Shown here one piece after another: positions 27,618 through 39,514 of a DNA stretch of 64,000 bases. The stretch lies in NCBI GenBank assembly GCA_964035775.1, contig OZ038315.1, forward strand, positions 15,916,188 through 15,980,187. Direction: 5' to 3'. The notes under the pieces are model-generated. The model was not told the DNA's origin, ran no database searches, and saw only the letters and a program-made list of their open reading frames with translations. This DNA comes from Osedax frankpressi (Eukaryota > Annelida > Polychaeta > Sabellida > Siboglinidae). Positions within the stretch are counted from its first letter, which is position 1; each line of letters opens with the position of its first letter. The translations under genes and the position numbers were made by a program.

Positions 27618-27855
27618 ACTGGTGTAAATACCTGTATAGTGTCAATACCTGTATAGTGTCAATACGGTGTAAATACCTGTATAGTGTCAATACGGTGTAA
27701 ATACCTGTATAGTGTCAATACGGTGTAAATACCTGTATAGTGTCAATAGGGTGTAAATACCTGTATAGTGTCAATACGGTGTAAATACCTGCATAGTGTC
27801 AATACTTGTATAGTGTCAATACCTGTATAGTGTCAATACCTGTATAGTGTCAATA
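27618..27855. repeat. Tandem array, 28-bp unit
   Basis: About six full units contain GTGTAAATACCTGTATAGTG and end in TCAATACG, followed by several 18-bp partial units (ACCTGTATAGTGTCAAT). Copies are nearly identical. Confidence 0.9.
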
Positions 27856-28123
27856 CGGTACCCACAGTAATGAGTCATTAATGAATAATGCCAAATTATC
27901 CTCACCCTGTGGGGTGAACACTGTTTACTGAATAACTATATGTAGTCATGCTACGGTACAATGTATACAACGGTACAATGTACCTGGTACATTGTTTACA
28001 AACACTATGTTACTTTGTATATCTTGTATTGGACATATCGATGCTATATCATCATATATACTATATACTTAACTGTATATACTACCCATGGCATATGTTA
28101 TTAGTAAATGTAAATAGCTATAC

Positions 28124-28125
<2 letters not shown>
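27856..28125. other. Unrecognised spacer with GGTACA repeats
   Basis: Contains three near copies of GGTACAATGTA at 27,955-28,000. No gene recognised. Confidence 0.4.

Positions 28126-28127
<2 letters not shown>

Positions 28128-28205
<78 letters not shown>
28128..28205. repeat. (AT)n microsatellite with a central CACATA
   Basis: Two TA runs are joined by ACACATA. Confidence 0.9.
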
Positions 28206-28210
<5 letters not shown>

Positions 28211-28267
28211 AATTTTTGTTGTACTGTTCTGGTGCTTGTTATTTTTTCCGGGAGGTCGTAATATCAA

Positions 28268-28320
28268 ATAACCACATACACGCACACCCACACACACACA
28301 CATACACACACACACACACA

Positions 28321-28355
<35 letters not shown>
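28268..28355. repeat. (CA)n followed by (TA)n
   Basis: About 50 bp of CA-rich repeat passes directly into about 30 bp of TA. Confidence 0.9.
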
Positions 28356-28357
<2 letters not shown>

Positions 28358-28603
28358 TATAGATATATATTTAATAATATTTATTTACGAATAACGACAC
28401 ACAGATACATTTCTCATATTTACATGGTATTTTATATCTGAACTATTCCTAATACATTTCGTCTTAAATAATTAAATTGAAACTTCTGAAGACTAAAATT
28501 GTAAAATGAATAAATTACATTATAATTTATACATTGCACTACTAAAATATATCACATACCATTCTTAACATATCGGGGTTAAACTAAAGATCATTTATAC
28601 ATA

Positions 28604-28605
<2 letters not shown>

Positions 28606-28638
<33 letters not shown>

Positions 28639-28830
28639 TGTGTGTATATATGTGTGTATATGTGTATGTGTGTATGTGTATGTGTGTATGTGTATATGTA
28701 TGTGTGTGTATTGGTGTTTGTGTATATGTGTGTATATTTACACATAGGTATGTGTTTATGTATGTGTGTATGTATGTGTATATGTGTGTGTATTTGTATG
28801 CGTGTGTATAAGTATGCTTGTGCCTGTATG
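28606..28830. repeat. TG/TATG microsatellite
   Basis: A pure TG run of about 28 bp decays into TGTATG and TGTATATG variants. Confidence 0.9.
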
Positions 28831-28959
28831 ATGTATTTATTTAATCACAATGATAACCTTTAGAATGTTCTAAATGTGTGAACACTCACGTATAAACACG
28901 TATTAAATGATGTTAGTCGATACTTGTAGAGATTCTTATATTGTAGTAATTATTTGCCT

Positions 28960-29825
28960 ATGTTGATAATGTTAAGCCTGTGTTTATGTATGTAGTAGGC
29001 AAGTGTAGGGGATGCGAGTGCATTCAAAAGATGGTTCCATTTATTTTGAAATAACCAACTAAATCTTCGCATCCAATAGCATTAAGTAGCTAGGAAGATA
29101 GTAAAAGATTACTGAGATCTGGGGTTGGTAATCACTATTTTTAAAGTTAGTGTTCAGTAGCAAAGTTGAGTTATTTGGTTTCTCGTAAGTCAGCATATTT
29201 TCTGTATCGTTGGCAATTTGTATTTAATGGAATTTGGAGTTGTCATCCTATTTAGTTTTATTGCAAATCTGTAACAAATGTTACTCTGCACAAAAGAGGT
29301 AAATATTTGCTTTTAGTTTATGAATAAGTTTTATTGACATTGATATGAAAGTTATATGAAGTGGTTTTATTATAAATATATGTAGAGCGTTTTCGTATTG
29401 TTGTCAGTAAAGAGTCTGCGTTAGTTGTTTTAGTTGTTAAATATTGCAATTGTTGACTCATTTTAAATAGATGGGCAGTTGTAGTTTGTTTATTATTTGA
29501 ATTTGTTTATTAAAGTTTAGTTTATTGTTGAAGTGAAAGTGAAAGCCTAAATATTTAGTCTGGATGTAGTAATATTGAATTATATAAGAACATGTTTGGA
29601 AAGATAGTCGTTATAATTATATTTAGAAGTTCAGTTTTTTAAATTTAAGGTTGTTATTTTTAAGACATTAGTATTTTGTCAAGATATTTCTTTGGTTTAA
29701 GGATTTATTTTGTTTGTGAATAAATTGTAGGTGACAATATAAGTGTAGTATTATTAGTTACCATCGGGTTTGTGTATTTAATTAGCAGTAAATATCGTGG
29801 AACAAAGAAAGTAGAGTTGTTGTAT
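28960..29825. other. G+T-skewed unique stretch
   Basis: The plus strand is strongly enriched in T and G over A and C for more than 800 bp, without a short repeat period. The reverse strand has several open stretches but I recognise no protein in them. It may be an eroded transposon on the minus strand or a transcribed region with strand-biased mutation. Confidence 0.35.
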
Positions 29826-29837
29826 GAGTTGTGTATT

Positions 29838-29913
<76 letters not shown>

Positions 29914-30127
29914 TGTGTGTAATTGCGTGTGTGTGCGTATGTTAATGCGTTTGCATATATATGTGTATGTGAGTATATGTATGTATATGCATGTATATAT
30001 ATGTGTGTGTGTGTGTGTATGTGTGTGTGTGAGTGCGTGTTTGTGTGCGTGTGTGTGTATGTGTGTGTGTGTATGTTAATGCGTTTGCATATATATGTGT
30101 ATGGGAGTATATGTATGTATATGCATG

Positions 30128-30173
<46 letters not shown>

Positions 30174-30298
30174 TGTGTGAGTGCGTGTTTGTGTGCGTGC
30201 GTGTGTGTATGTGTGTGTGTGTGTGTTAATGCGTTTGCATATATATGTGTATGGGAGTATATGTATGTATATGCATGTATGTGCGTGCGTGCGTGTGT

Positions 30299-30368
<70 letters not shown>

Positions 30369-30440
30369 GTGTGCGTGTGTGTATATCTGTCTATTAATGC
30401 GTATGCGTATATATGTGTATATGAGTATATGTATGTTTGT
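29838..30440. repeat. Composite TG array with higher-order repeats
   Basis: TG tracts alternate with a non-TG module of about 55 bp that begins with TTAATGCGTTTGCATATATA and contains GAGTATATGTATGTATATGC. The module occurs four times, starting near 29,942, 30,076, 30,226 and 30,393, so the period grows as the TG tracts lengthen. Confidence 0.9.
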
Positions 30441-31654
30441 ATATATTTTTTAATAAACTATATCGAAATAAAAAACAATATTTTGTATCACTAATGGTTA
30501 CAAATTAACTTTTAGAATGTTTATTTGCATTAGTTCGATAGGAATATTAACTATTTAATTTTCATCTTATATTCTTATATATTATATTATTATAGTTTAT
30601 CAGATGTGTAAACTATCTTTATATGTCAACTCGATAACTATAATGTACTCTACTGTAATATAGGTATACAATGCATACTGGTATTTTCTACTATAATTAT
30701 TACGGTATATGGTTTCTAGTATATATTTTATTAATCCATACCCCAACACCGACACATATGGTGTATACAACTCGAACAATAATAGAATTTCTATATTTCA
30801 AAAAATAACCTTCAATTCACCTAATGTAATATATTGATTTCATGTGATATATCAAATATGCAGGCCGTGTGTACAATGTAAGCCAGCTTTGACAACATAT
30901 ATTGCACTGTACAGTGTACACAGTACACTGTACATTGTACACTGTACACTGTACAGTGTACAGTGTACGCTTTGATGTATTAGATTCATCTTCAGATTGT
31001 ATTATTTATTATACTATAGCATACTACTTTAGATAGTCTTTATACGCTGTATACGATGTGTAAAGAAGCTATACACCGTATAGTGTACACTCCTAGTGTA
31101 CAATTTATAATGTACATATACTCTATACTAGTCTAATAGCATACATTATAATATTACACACAAATTATAATAAATATTTTACAATATATTATAATATAAT
31201 GTATATTTGATACTAGAGTGTATCAATGTACAGTGTAAATATATTGTTTGATAAGTTAGTTTATTTTTATACATGGTATACTTATAAGTATACATACAAA
31301 ATGTACACAGAGATAAACAGTATTATGTATTAATTAATATATTAATATATATATTATAAAATTCATAATATTATTATGGCATTGAATCATGACCCTAATA
31401 ATTTCGAATATTTGAACAGATGTCAAATAATAATTAATATCAACTGCGAGCTTATTTATAAACATACGTAATATATATATTATATATATTATGCATATAT
31501 TGATTATATAACAAACCAATCTGTTATTTTATTTAAGTCATATTACATATAATTATTTATAACGAAAACAGCATACAGTTTATTAAAGTATCGCCTATAC
31601 AAATAATACAATAGTATAATATAAATATAATCTCCTGTATTAACAAATCTCCAA
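30441..31654. other. Gene-free stretch with a GTACA palindrome cluster
   Basis: At about 30,905-30,970 the motifs ACTGTACAGTGTAC and TGTACA recur in both orientations. The rest is A+T-rich and unrecognised. Confidence 0.5.
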
Positions 31655-31850
31655 TATATTTATCGTACATTATTAATTATATATTTATCGTATATTATTA
31701 ATTATATATGTATCGTATATTATTAATTATATATTTATCGTATATTATTAATAATATATTTATCGTATATTATTAATTATATATTTATCGTACATTATTA
31801 ATTATATATTTATCATATATTATTAATGATATATTTATCGTATATTACAA
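31655..31850. repeat. Tandem array, 25-bp unit
   Basis: About eight units contain TTTATCGTATATTATTAATT, with occasional GTAC, CATA and TAATAA variants. Confidence 0.9.
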
Positions 31851-32035
31851 TATTATTATTAAACCCTCGTATATTGAGGATTTATCTCCTACATTGATAC
31901 TTGACTATTGTATCGATTGTATATATACAATACTATAGTCATGCCATGAATATAACGTATTAGTTTTACACCCTAATTGACACGTATAAATATACATATA
32001 TAAATAAATAAATAAATAATTAAATTAATTAATTA

Positions 32036-32040
<5 letters not shown>

Positions 32041-32115
<75 letters not shown>
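32041..32115. repeat. (AT)n microsatellite
   Basis: Two long TA runs are separated by ACATATATATAAA, followed 75 bp later by a short tandem of ACATACCTA at 32,190-32,228. Confidence 0.9.
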
Positions 32116-32118
<3 letters not shown>

Positions 32119-32617
32119 TACATAAAACATAATTATGATTAATATAAATTACCATTATCTTTGATGCATACCTAAAAAAGATATTATTAACATACCTAAC
32201 ATACCTAACATACTTAACATACCTATACAACAAAACAATATACCTAACATTCATATACACACTAATTATTTATTTGGAATCTGTGACCACTATAATTTGT
32301 ACTTGCAAAGTTTTGAGATTCTAAAATAACATTACAAAGTCGTATACGTCGAATTAATTACTTTACACCCACGAAATGGGTTTCCACTAGAACTCAGTAC
32401 GATTAGTATTAGCACCCACTAGTGGAGTCCAATGCTGTTAATGTAATTTGTACTGAGTTCTAGTAAAAAAATCGGAATTCGATATATAAAAAGATTGTAT
32501 TATCGTTAACTATCGATGATAAGAAATAATATGTTTTGAATGTCGTTGTGGTATTATAAAGCTAAATCAAATATTATGCTTAGCTATTGTGTATAGACTA
32601 CACTGTATAGTGTATAA

Positions 32618-32710
32618 TATGACAGTGTACATTGTGTACTGTGTACATTCTGTACTATGTACAATGTACATAGTACATAATGTACACAGTACACAATGTA
32701 CACTGTCATA
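32618..32710. repeat. Palindrome at the left edge of the GTACA array
   Basis: 46-bp arms (32618-32663 and 32665-32710) around a single A match except at one position. The arms are built from array-like words (GTGTACATTGTGTACTG) and end in ATGACAG / CTGTCAT. Confidence 0.9.
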
Positions 32711-33641
32711 GTACACTGTACAATGTACAATGTACAATGTACATTGTACAATGTACATTGTACAATCTACATTGTACATTGTGTACTGTTTACATTATAT
32801 ACTGTGTACATTATGTACTGTGTACATTGTGTACTGTATACATTATGTAAAGTGTACATCGTGTACTGTGTACATTGCATACTGTGTACAGTGTACATTG
32901 TGTACTGTGTACATTATGTACTGTGTACATTATGTACTGTGTACATTATGTACTGTGTACATTATGTACTGTGTACATTGTGTAGAGTGTACATTGTGTA
33001 CTGTGTACATTGCATACTGTGTACAGTGTACATTGTGTACAGCGTACATTATGTACAGCGTACATTGTGTACTGTGTACATTATGTACTGTGTACATTAT
33101 GTACTGTGTACATTATGTACTGTGTACATTATGTACTGTTTACATTATGTACTGTGTACATTATGTACTGTGTACATTATGTACTGTGTACATTATGTAC
33201 TGTGTACATTATGTACTGTGTACATTATGTACTGTGTACATTATGTACTGTGTACATTATGTACTGTGTACATTATGTACTGTGTACATTATGTACTGTG
33301 TACATTATGTACTGTGTACATTATGTACTGTGTACATTATGTACTGTGTACATTATGTACTGTGTACATTATGTACTGTGTACATTATGTACTGTGTACA
33401 TTATGTACTGTGTACATTATGTACTGTGTACATTATGTACTGTGTACATTATGTACTGTGTACATTATGTACTGTGTACATTATGTACTGTGTACATTAT
33501 GTACTGTGTACATTATGTACTGTGTACATTATGTACTGTGTACATTATGTACTGTGTACATTATGTACTGTGTACATTATGTACTGTCTACATTGTGTAC
33601 TGTGTACATTGTGTACTGTGTACATTGTGTACTGTGTACAC
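32711..33641. repeat. Tandem array, 16-bp unit GTACATTATGTACTGT
   Basis: About 58 units. The middle (about 33,065-33,590) is nearly identical; the left third mixes GTACATTGTGTACTGT and shortened forms. The unit itself is rich in GTAC and close to palindromic. Since 48 bp is 16 codons, all three plus-strand frames stay open and yield false Tyr-Cys-Val-His peptides. Confidence 0.95.
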
Positions 33642-33760
33642 TGTACAATGTACATTATGTACTGTGTACATTGATCATAGTATACAATGTACACTGTACA
33701 TTGTACAGTGTACATTGTATACTATGATCAATGTACACAGTACATAATGTACATTGTACA
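33642..33760. repeat. Perfect 119-bp palindrome at the right edge of the GTACA array
   Basis: Arms 33642-33700 and 33702-33760 are exact reverse complements over 59 bp around one T. They include TGATCATAGTATACAATG, which is not in the array unit. The DNA transposon's target duplication begins only 8 bp further on. Confidence 0.95.
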
Positions 33761-33767
33761 CTGTACA

Positions 33768-33775
33768 TTGTACAG
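33768..33775. repeat. Target-site duplication, left copy
   Basis: TTGTACAG lies immediately before the transposon's left end and is repeated exactly at 36623-36630. Confidence 0.85.
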
Positions 33776-33811
33776 TAGGGTGGATCACTTTTTTCAGAAT
33801 TAACTGGCTCA
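33776..33811. repeat. Left terminal inverted repeat
   Basis: Sixteen perfect bases, then an imperfect match through TTTTCAGAAT to TGGCTCA. Confidence 0.85.
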
Positions 33812-34043
33812 CTCAGCATATAAACTTTAAGGCATATAAAAATTAATCATATAATTAAAAAAAAATTATTTGCAATATTAAGTTAACGCTAGAAGTCTGA
33901 ATTTATCGACTTTTTAAAAATTATAAGTATTTTTAAGAAAAATTTCCCATTCAAAATAAATAAATACTTGTTCACCCTATTATTTCCGCCATTTTATTAT
34001 TCTTTGTTTATGCTATATATTTAAAATATTTTTATTTTTCACA

Positions 34044-35502
34044 ATGAATTTACGCAATAAATCTTCATTTTATACTTTATTTACACCAAGAATGATGAGT
34101 AATCGTCAGCTTCCAACATATTTAGACATTTTACAACATTATACATATATATCTGACAATTTAGTACAACAAAGAGACGCAAAAATGCAGACGATTGAAA
34201 AAATAATAGAAATCTGGATTTCAGCATCGATCCCAGTGATATCATTGAAATCAATATCTAACAAACTAGATAAATTATGATAATTTCAAAATTAAAGAAG
34301 TCAGAGAACAAATTGTATTTTTCCAAATCTGTAAATGAACATATTAAAAAGTATAAAATATTATTTGAAATATGTACATGTAAATGCAAACATGATTGCC
34401 TTTGTTCTTGAGAACGACAGGTACCTCGATGTGAAAGAATTTTTTTAATAGATAAGAGAAATAATAGACAGATGTTTATTAACATATTTTTTAATATACA
34501 ATATTATATTTGGTTGATTTGTTTACTTCATATGAATGAGCTGCCTCTTAGAAAGATATTCGCAATTCTGGATGGAGAAACAAAAGGCCCTGATTTACAT
34601 AATAGTCCGATCGGTTTAAATCTTTCTAAATGTGAAGAAGCAGATGTTGCTGGATTTATTCCAATTGAAATTGATCAAATATTCAAAAGATATCTAGAGA
34701 ATTGTCAAGATTTAGGATCTGATCAGCAATATCTTCGAGATATAGTCTTATCAATCACTTATGGAGTTAATAATTCTCTTAAAAGACCAGTTCACCAGGA
34801 AAACTCGGGAATGCATGCTGGTTAACGACAGCAAATAGGATTCTTCGATATTATACGAGTCAAAATAATCCTATACTTAATCTTGTTTATTTAGTAAGAT
34901 TTGTTATAAAAGTTTATGCTCGAAATTGGTTCGCGATTAAATATCAACCAAAATTTACCAATCCGCCAAAGCATATATTTAATTTTATAGAAAATATACA
35001 CGAGTTAGATTGCGAATTAATTAGAGATGAATGTTTTCGGACGATATCTCGCAATTCATTTTTATTACATACAGAATTGATTTTAATTGGAATGCTTTCT
35101 GATACCAATCCAAGTGTAATGATTGAAGCTGTAAAACGTATTTTACAAGCTAGAGTAAATGGTGAAAAAGATGGAATACGATATTTCCATTTACCAAAAA
35201 TTGATTTTAATGCGACACATTATTATAATCTCGTTTTATATGTTGATGATTGGCTCGAACCAATTCTAACTCGTAGCTATTCAACAGAAGACCTGAGAAC
35301 ATACACTGTTGAAAATATTGATATATTTTATTTTCCAGATATACTGTGTCATTCCCAGCATGTCGAAAGAACGATAAGACTGGTTTCTGAAACAGCTACC
35401 AAATTAGCTGACCCCAAAGAATGTGACCAGAGAATACGAATGACAATATATTTCAGAAAATGTATGCCACATTTTAATTCTAAACAAGATTTTACAATGT
35501 AA
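34044..35502 (+). pseudogene. Degraded transposon protein, unnamed conserved family
   Basis: Three open stretches (34044-34280, 34472-34825, 35077-35502), with readable sequence between them in other frames, look like one protein of about 450-480 residues with at least two breaks. Order of landmarks: start MNLRNKSSFYTLF with LPTYLDILQHY; a cysteine cluster (CTCKCKHDCLC, near 34,375); MNELPLRKIFAILDG with GPDLHNSPIG (near 34,530-34,610); a block reading CWLTTANRILRYY (near 34,815); VYARNWFAIKY (near 34,915); and MIEAVKRILQAR (near 35,120). I recall hypothetical proteins of arthropods and cnidarians with the same landmarks (RWLTTANRILRLYV, LDG..GP..F.GPIG) but know no name or catalytic assignment. 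The cysteine cluster may bind zinc (inference). Confidence 0.7.
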
Positions 35503-36579
35503 TTATAATAAAATTATTTAAAGATTCAAAATCCTCTTACATTTTAACTATGCAGTAATATTCTTTTTATATATTCTCTATCTCAATTAAATTGTATGTA
35601 ATTGTCAATTAGATTACCTTATAGTTAAGTTATTTCATAGCTACAAATACAATTTATAATTTTGCAATTTTTATTGTAAAAAGTGTAATATATGTTTATG
35701 TATACATCTTACTTAATAATTACTCATTAATAATAACTACTGATTTACTATTATTTCTAGGTTTAATATTAATTATTAACGTTTATAATTTTTTAAATTC
35801 TAGAATTTCTTGGAATATTTTTAATATTCTAATATTAATAAATTATCAATAATACTACTATAAGATATTAAAATTAACTTATATTTACTATTAACTATAT
35901 TCAATGATAGCTAATGTTACATAGTTATAACTATTAAACAATAAATCATATTTCGTAAAAATTTACATTGTCGTACATTTCTGCATATAATTTAATAAGT
36001 TTTGCTTTTTTTTATTTCAACGATGAATATAGCATTACATATAGTTTATTTTATCGCATAATAAGTATATATTTAAAAAAAAATGATTTCTAAATAAAAT
36101 ATTTGGATTATTTGAAATTTCAATTTTTTTCCTGAAAAACACTTATAAATCCAAATTAAATTAAAATTTTTAATATTTTTTTATCATTACCCATTTCATA
36201 GGGATCAAATATAACTAATGTTGAATTGCTTATAAATTTAACAATATTTTAAGAAAAAAAAATGCCAAAAATATACAAAAAATTATAAAATTTTTATTTT
36301 CCTGGAATTTCTTGGTAACAATTTTTTAAAAAATTATTTAAATATGTTTTTATTTAGTAATATATCATATAAAGCTCATAGTCATTTTTCATTATTAAAA
36401 AATCATTATTACCATTCAATTTTATAATTTTAAGATTGCTCCTATGTTTTGCATGTTAAATATTGTATCTCTCCCATGTTAAATTTGAATGGGGTGGCGC
36501 TCAGCCATAATTAAAAAAAAAAATTAAAATTTATAGATATTCATTATAACTCATATATTTGCTATATATAATAGATGAG

Positions 36580-36622
36580 CCAATAAATAATATTGAAAAA
36601 AGTATCAAAGTGATCCACCCTA
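36580..36622. repeat. Right terminal inverted repeat
   Basis: AAAGTGATCCACCCTA ends the element; TGAGCCA at 36575-36581 mirrors the left subterminal TGGCTCA. Confidence 0.85.
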
Positions 36623-36630
36623 TTGTACAG
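36623..36630. repeat. Target-site duplication, right copy
   Basis: TTGTACAG directly follows the right end. The joined empty site would read ACATTGTACAGTGTCC, in keeping with the surrounding GTACA-rich DNA. Confidence 0.85.
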
Positions 36631-39500
36631 TGTCCATTCGGCGCTGAATTAAAGAGATATCGTTCAAAACTACTAATGCCCTATAATGCAATTCAAAATA
36701 CAAATTATGATATGTAATACATTAATATATTTTAATTATTTATATATATTCATAACATTAAACTAAAAAGTTATTAAATTTAATTTGGCAAAATATATTT
36801 CTTTTAGTAATAATTATAAAAGGTAATGTTAAATATATACAAATATAATTCTCCATACGATATTTTAATATAGAAAACGGATATATTATACATAGCATTC
36901 TACCGGTATATTATACCAATATGATATTATGCTGTAGAATATAGAGATGGCTTCCGGTCGTCGACCAGATATCTTGGTATTTTAAAGTATAAATTTGAAA
37001 TATATAAATTAATATCTGTAAATATAAATATCAATAATATGAACCAATTTACTTTTAGTATGAGTATATGTATATTAAATATGTATATTCAATATGTATA
37101 TTAAACTAGAAATACTCTTTTGAAAATTACCATCATTTATTATATTTAACATGATCATATGACTCATGATTATATGATTTGTAAATTATATATATATATA
37201 CCAGTAGAAATAGTTCTATATACGATACATATACACACCCACTCACACACACACACACACACACCCACTCACACACACACACACACACACATACACACAC
37301 ACACACAGTGTGCGTGTGCGTCGCACACACAGAACATAGAGAACATTAACATGAACATTATTATTAACATTAATATGATTTTACAAAACTTACATAATTT
37401 ATTTTGTGTTTCCTATATAATTATAGCCATCTGGTCTCTTCTAGTTGCACATATCGACATAAGGGTGTTTTTGTACATAAATAATTAAATACAATAAATG
37501 ATAATAACATAAATAAAATTATAATATACTTAAAATAAATTTCTTATATTTATGCAATGCATGGGAATAGCTATCATTGTTAATTACGTAATATACGTAC
37601 TATTGATTGTATTGATAGATTATAATGTATATATTGATTTAAATAAGATTTATATTGAGAAATAATAGTTATAGTATAATTATAATTGATCTTTATTGAT
37701 ATTACTAAATGATAATATTAAGATTTCAAATATTGAATACTTTCATTTACAACTATTGTTTATTATAATGTTTATATTATTCAAGATAAAAAGGTTACAT
37801 TTGATATACATATTAATAATAACGATATCTATATATAATAATAGTATTCCGCTAGTTATTTCCACTGTTTTTTATTTTATTTATTTATAGTATCTAGTTT
37901 TTACTAAATATTTAGTTTTACTAAAATAATTGCCAATTGTGTATATTTAGAAAACACGACAACTTCTTGATAAATGATTTATAAAACTATATTTAGTTAT
38001 AAACGACCTTATATGCAAATTGTACAATATTTTTGTGATAAAATACATGTTCGTATGTAATATACGATATATTAAGATTCTAAGTTTTAGATCATCAACA
38101 TATTTAAACATGATATTTATAAAAATTGTATTATATAAAATCTTCTCAAGTTATTAACATATAAGATATAATTACCAAAGCTCGTTGTAATATTGTTAAA
38201 TTGATTATATATAATAATACAATATTAAAAATCGATTTGGATCCATAGTGATTAATATAAATTATATATTATATATGTATATATATATATATATGTGTAT
38301 TTAGATTAGAATCGTAGTCAAACAAACCATATATATCGCTTTATATCATCATTGAATAATATATAAAATTATATTCTTACAAACATTAATATGATATAAC
38401 AAATGATTCCAAAAAAATAATATGTAGCTATTTATATTTATGTATATATGATATATGTACTAATGTTATATATTAGAGGAACACCTATTTGGAGTATCCA
38501 AAGTATACATACGTGCATTAATAATGAACACAAACATGTATTATATACTCTTTGTTTAGTACAAAAAACATAAATAAATATTGACCCATTTAAGATATTA
38601 TATAACTATATAGTTTAAAAGCACGTTACTCTATACACCGTATGACGTACATATTATATAGTGTATATAGTGCAAATATATACTTGAATAATTTCCATAA
38701 ATAAAATATTGCTTATATAATTTATGTATATTCTTTATCTATGAAAACTTTAAATATTTAGTTTTAATAATTTCACATTTAATCATATTATATATGTTTT
38801 TAATCATTATATGATAAAAAATGCATTAAATGAATGTTATATATATTATAACATATGTTTAGTTTATATATATATACGTGATCACTATATATACGTCACA
38901 GCAACCATGTGAATACATTTGAATTTCTTTCAATAGATAACGTAGAACTGCAATGCAAATGATCTAGAAGGTTCAATGAATCATACATAAACTATTTATA
39001 AACCACGGTGCACCTAAGAATGTTTTGTAATTAGAGTACGAGTAGGAATACGTGAGTGAAAAATAAATCCAAAATGAAATACATAAATTAACGTTGGGTC
39101 TAGTAAATAGTGTATAATAGGCGATATATATATAAAAGAATTATAACGTAAACAAATGTGTTAGATGTAAAAAACAAGAGTAAAATGGAGTATTTCATTA
39201 ATTGTTATATATATTAACTTAGCAATATATATTCAAACATATTAATAGAAATAATTGATTTTTACATATCAGAATAAATAAATCAATATTTGTTTGAAAA
39301 GTAAAATATTTATTATTACATACATATTATAGCTATGCAAACATTTACAATATATATAAAAAAAAGTATGACAGGAAATAAATTAACCTATATAATAATT
39401 TGTGTAGATATATTTAAAATCAATATCAATAACCAGTATTGAATAATATAAACATAATAATAATAAGGAGATTATAGCTAAAGTATACTGTACAATGTTT
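36631..39500. other. Gene-free A+T-rich stretch
   Basis: Contains a CA-rich microsatellite (37,232-37,312, with CACACCCACTCACAC variants) and otherwise only A+T-rich DNA. No exon-like G+C-rich block appears until 40 kb. Confidence 0.6.
37232..37312. repeat. (CA)n microsatellite
   Basis: CA repeats are interrupted by CCCACT and CATACA. Confidence 0.9.
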
Positions 39501-39504
39501 TTTT

Positions 39505-39514
39505 TTTATTTATT
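39505..39514 (-). terminator. Candidate poly(A) signal of the cyclin I-like gene
   Basis: Two overlapping AATAAA motifs on the minus strand, about 500 bp past the stop codon. I found no canonical signal nearer the stop. Confidence 0.35.

Larger units (their letters stand above)
33776..36622 (+). mobile_element. DNA transposon of unassigned family (2.85 kb)
   Basis: The ends are inverted copies: TAGGGTGGATCACTTT at 33776-33791 and its reverse complement at 36607-36622. An imperfect continuation reaches TTTTTTCA and GGCTCA about 30-45 bp in from each end. The flanks carry the same 8 bp, TTGTACAG, which fits the hAT target pattern (nTnnnnAn, and TA at the centre). The interior carries one degraded protein region on the plus strand (34044-35502) and about 1.1 kb of A+T-rich DNA to the right of it. 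TIR start and duplication size suggest hAT-like insertion, but I see no hAT transposase block. The element is broken but its ends are intact, so it is of moderate age. Confidence 0.85.

Noticed and set aside
32696-33747. Open frames of up to 343 codons encoding Tyr-Cys-Val-His repeats
   Set aside because: All three forward frames are open because three 16-bp units make 16 codons; no coding signal.
34258-34485. 75-codon minus-strand frame inside the transposon
   Set aside because: It is antisense to the transposon protein, which is readable through the same stretch on the plus strand.
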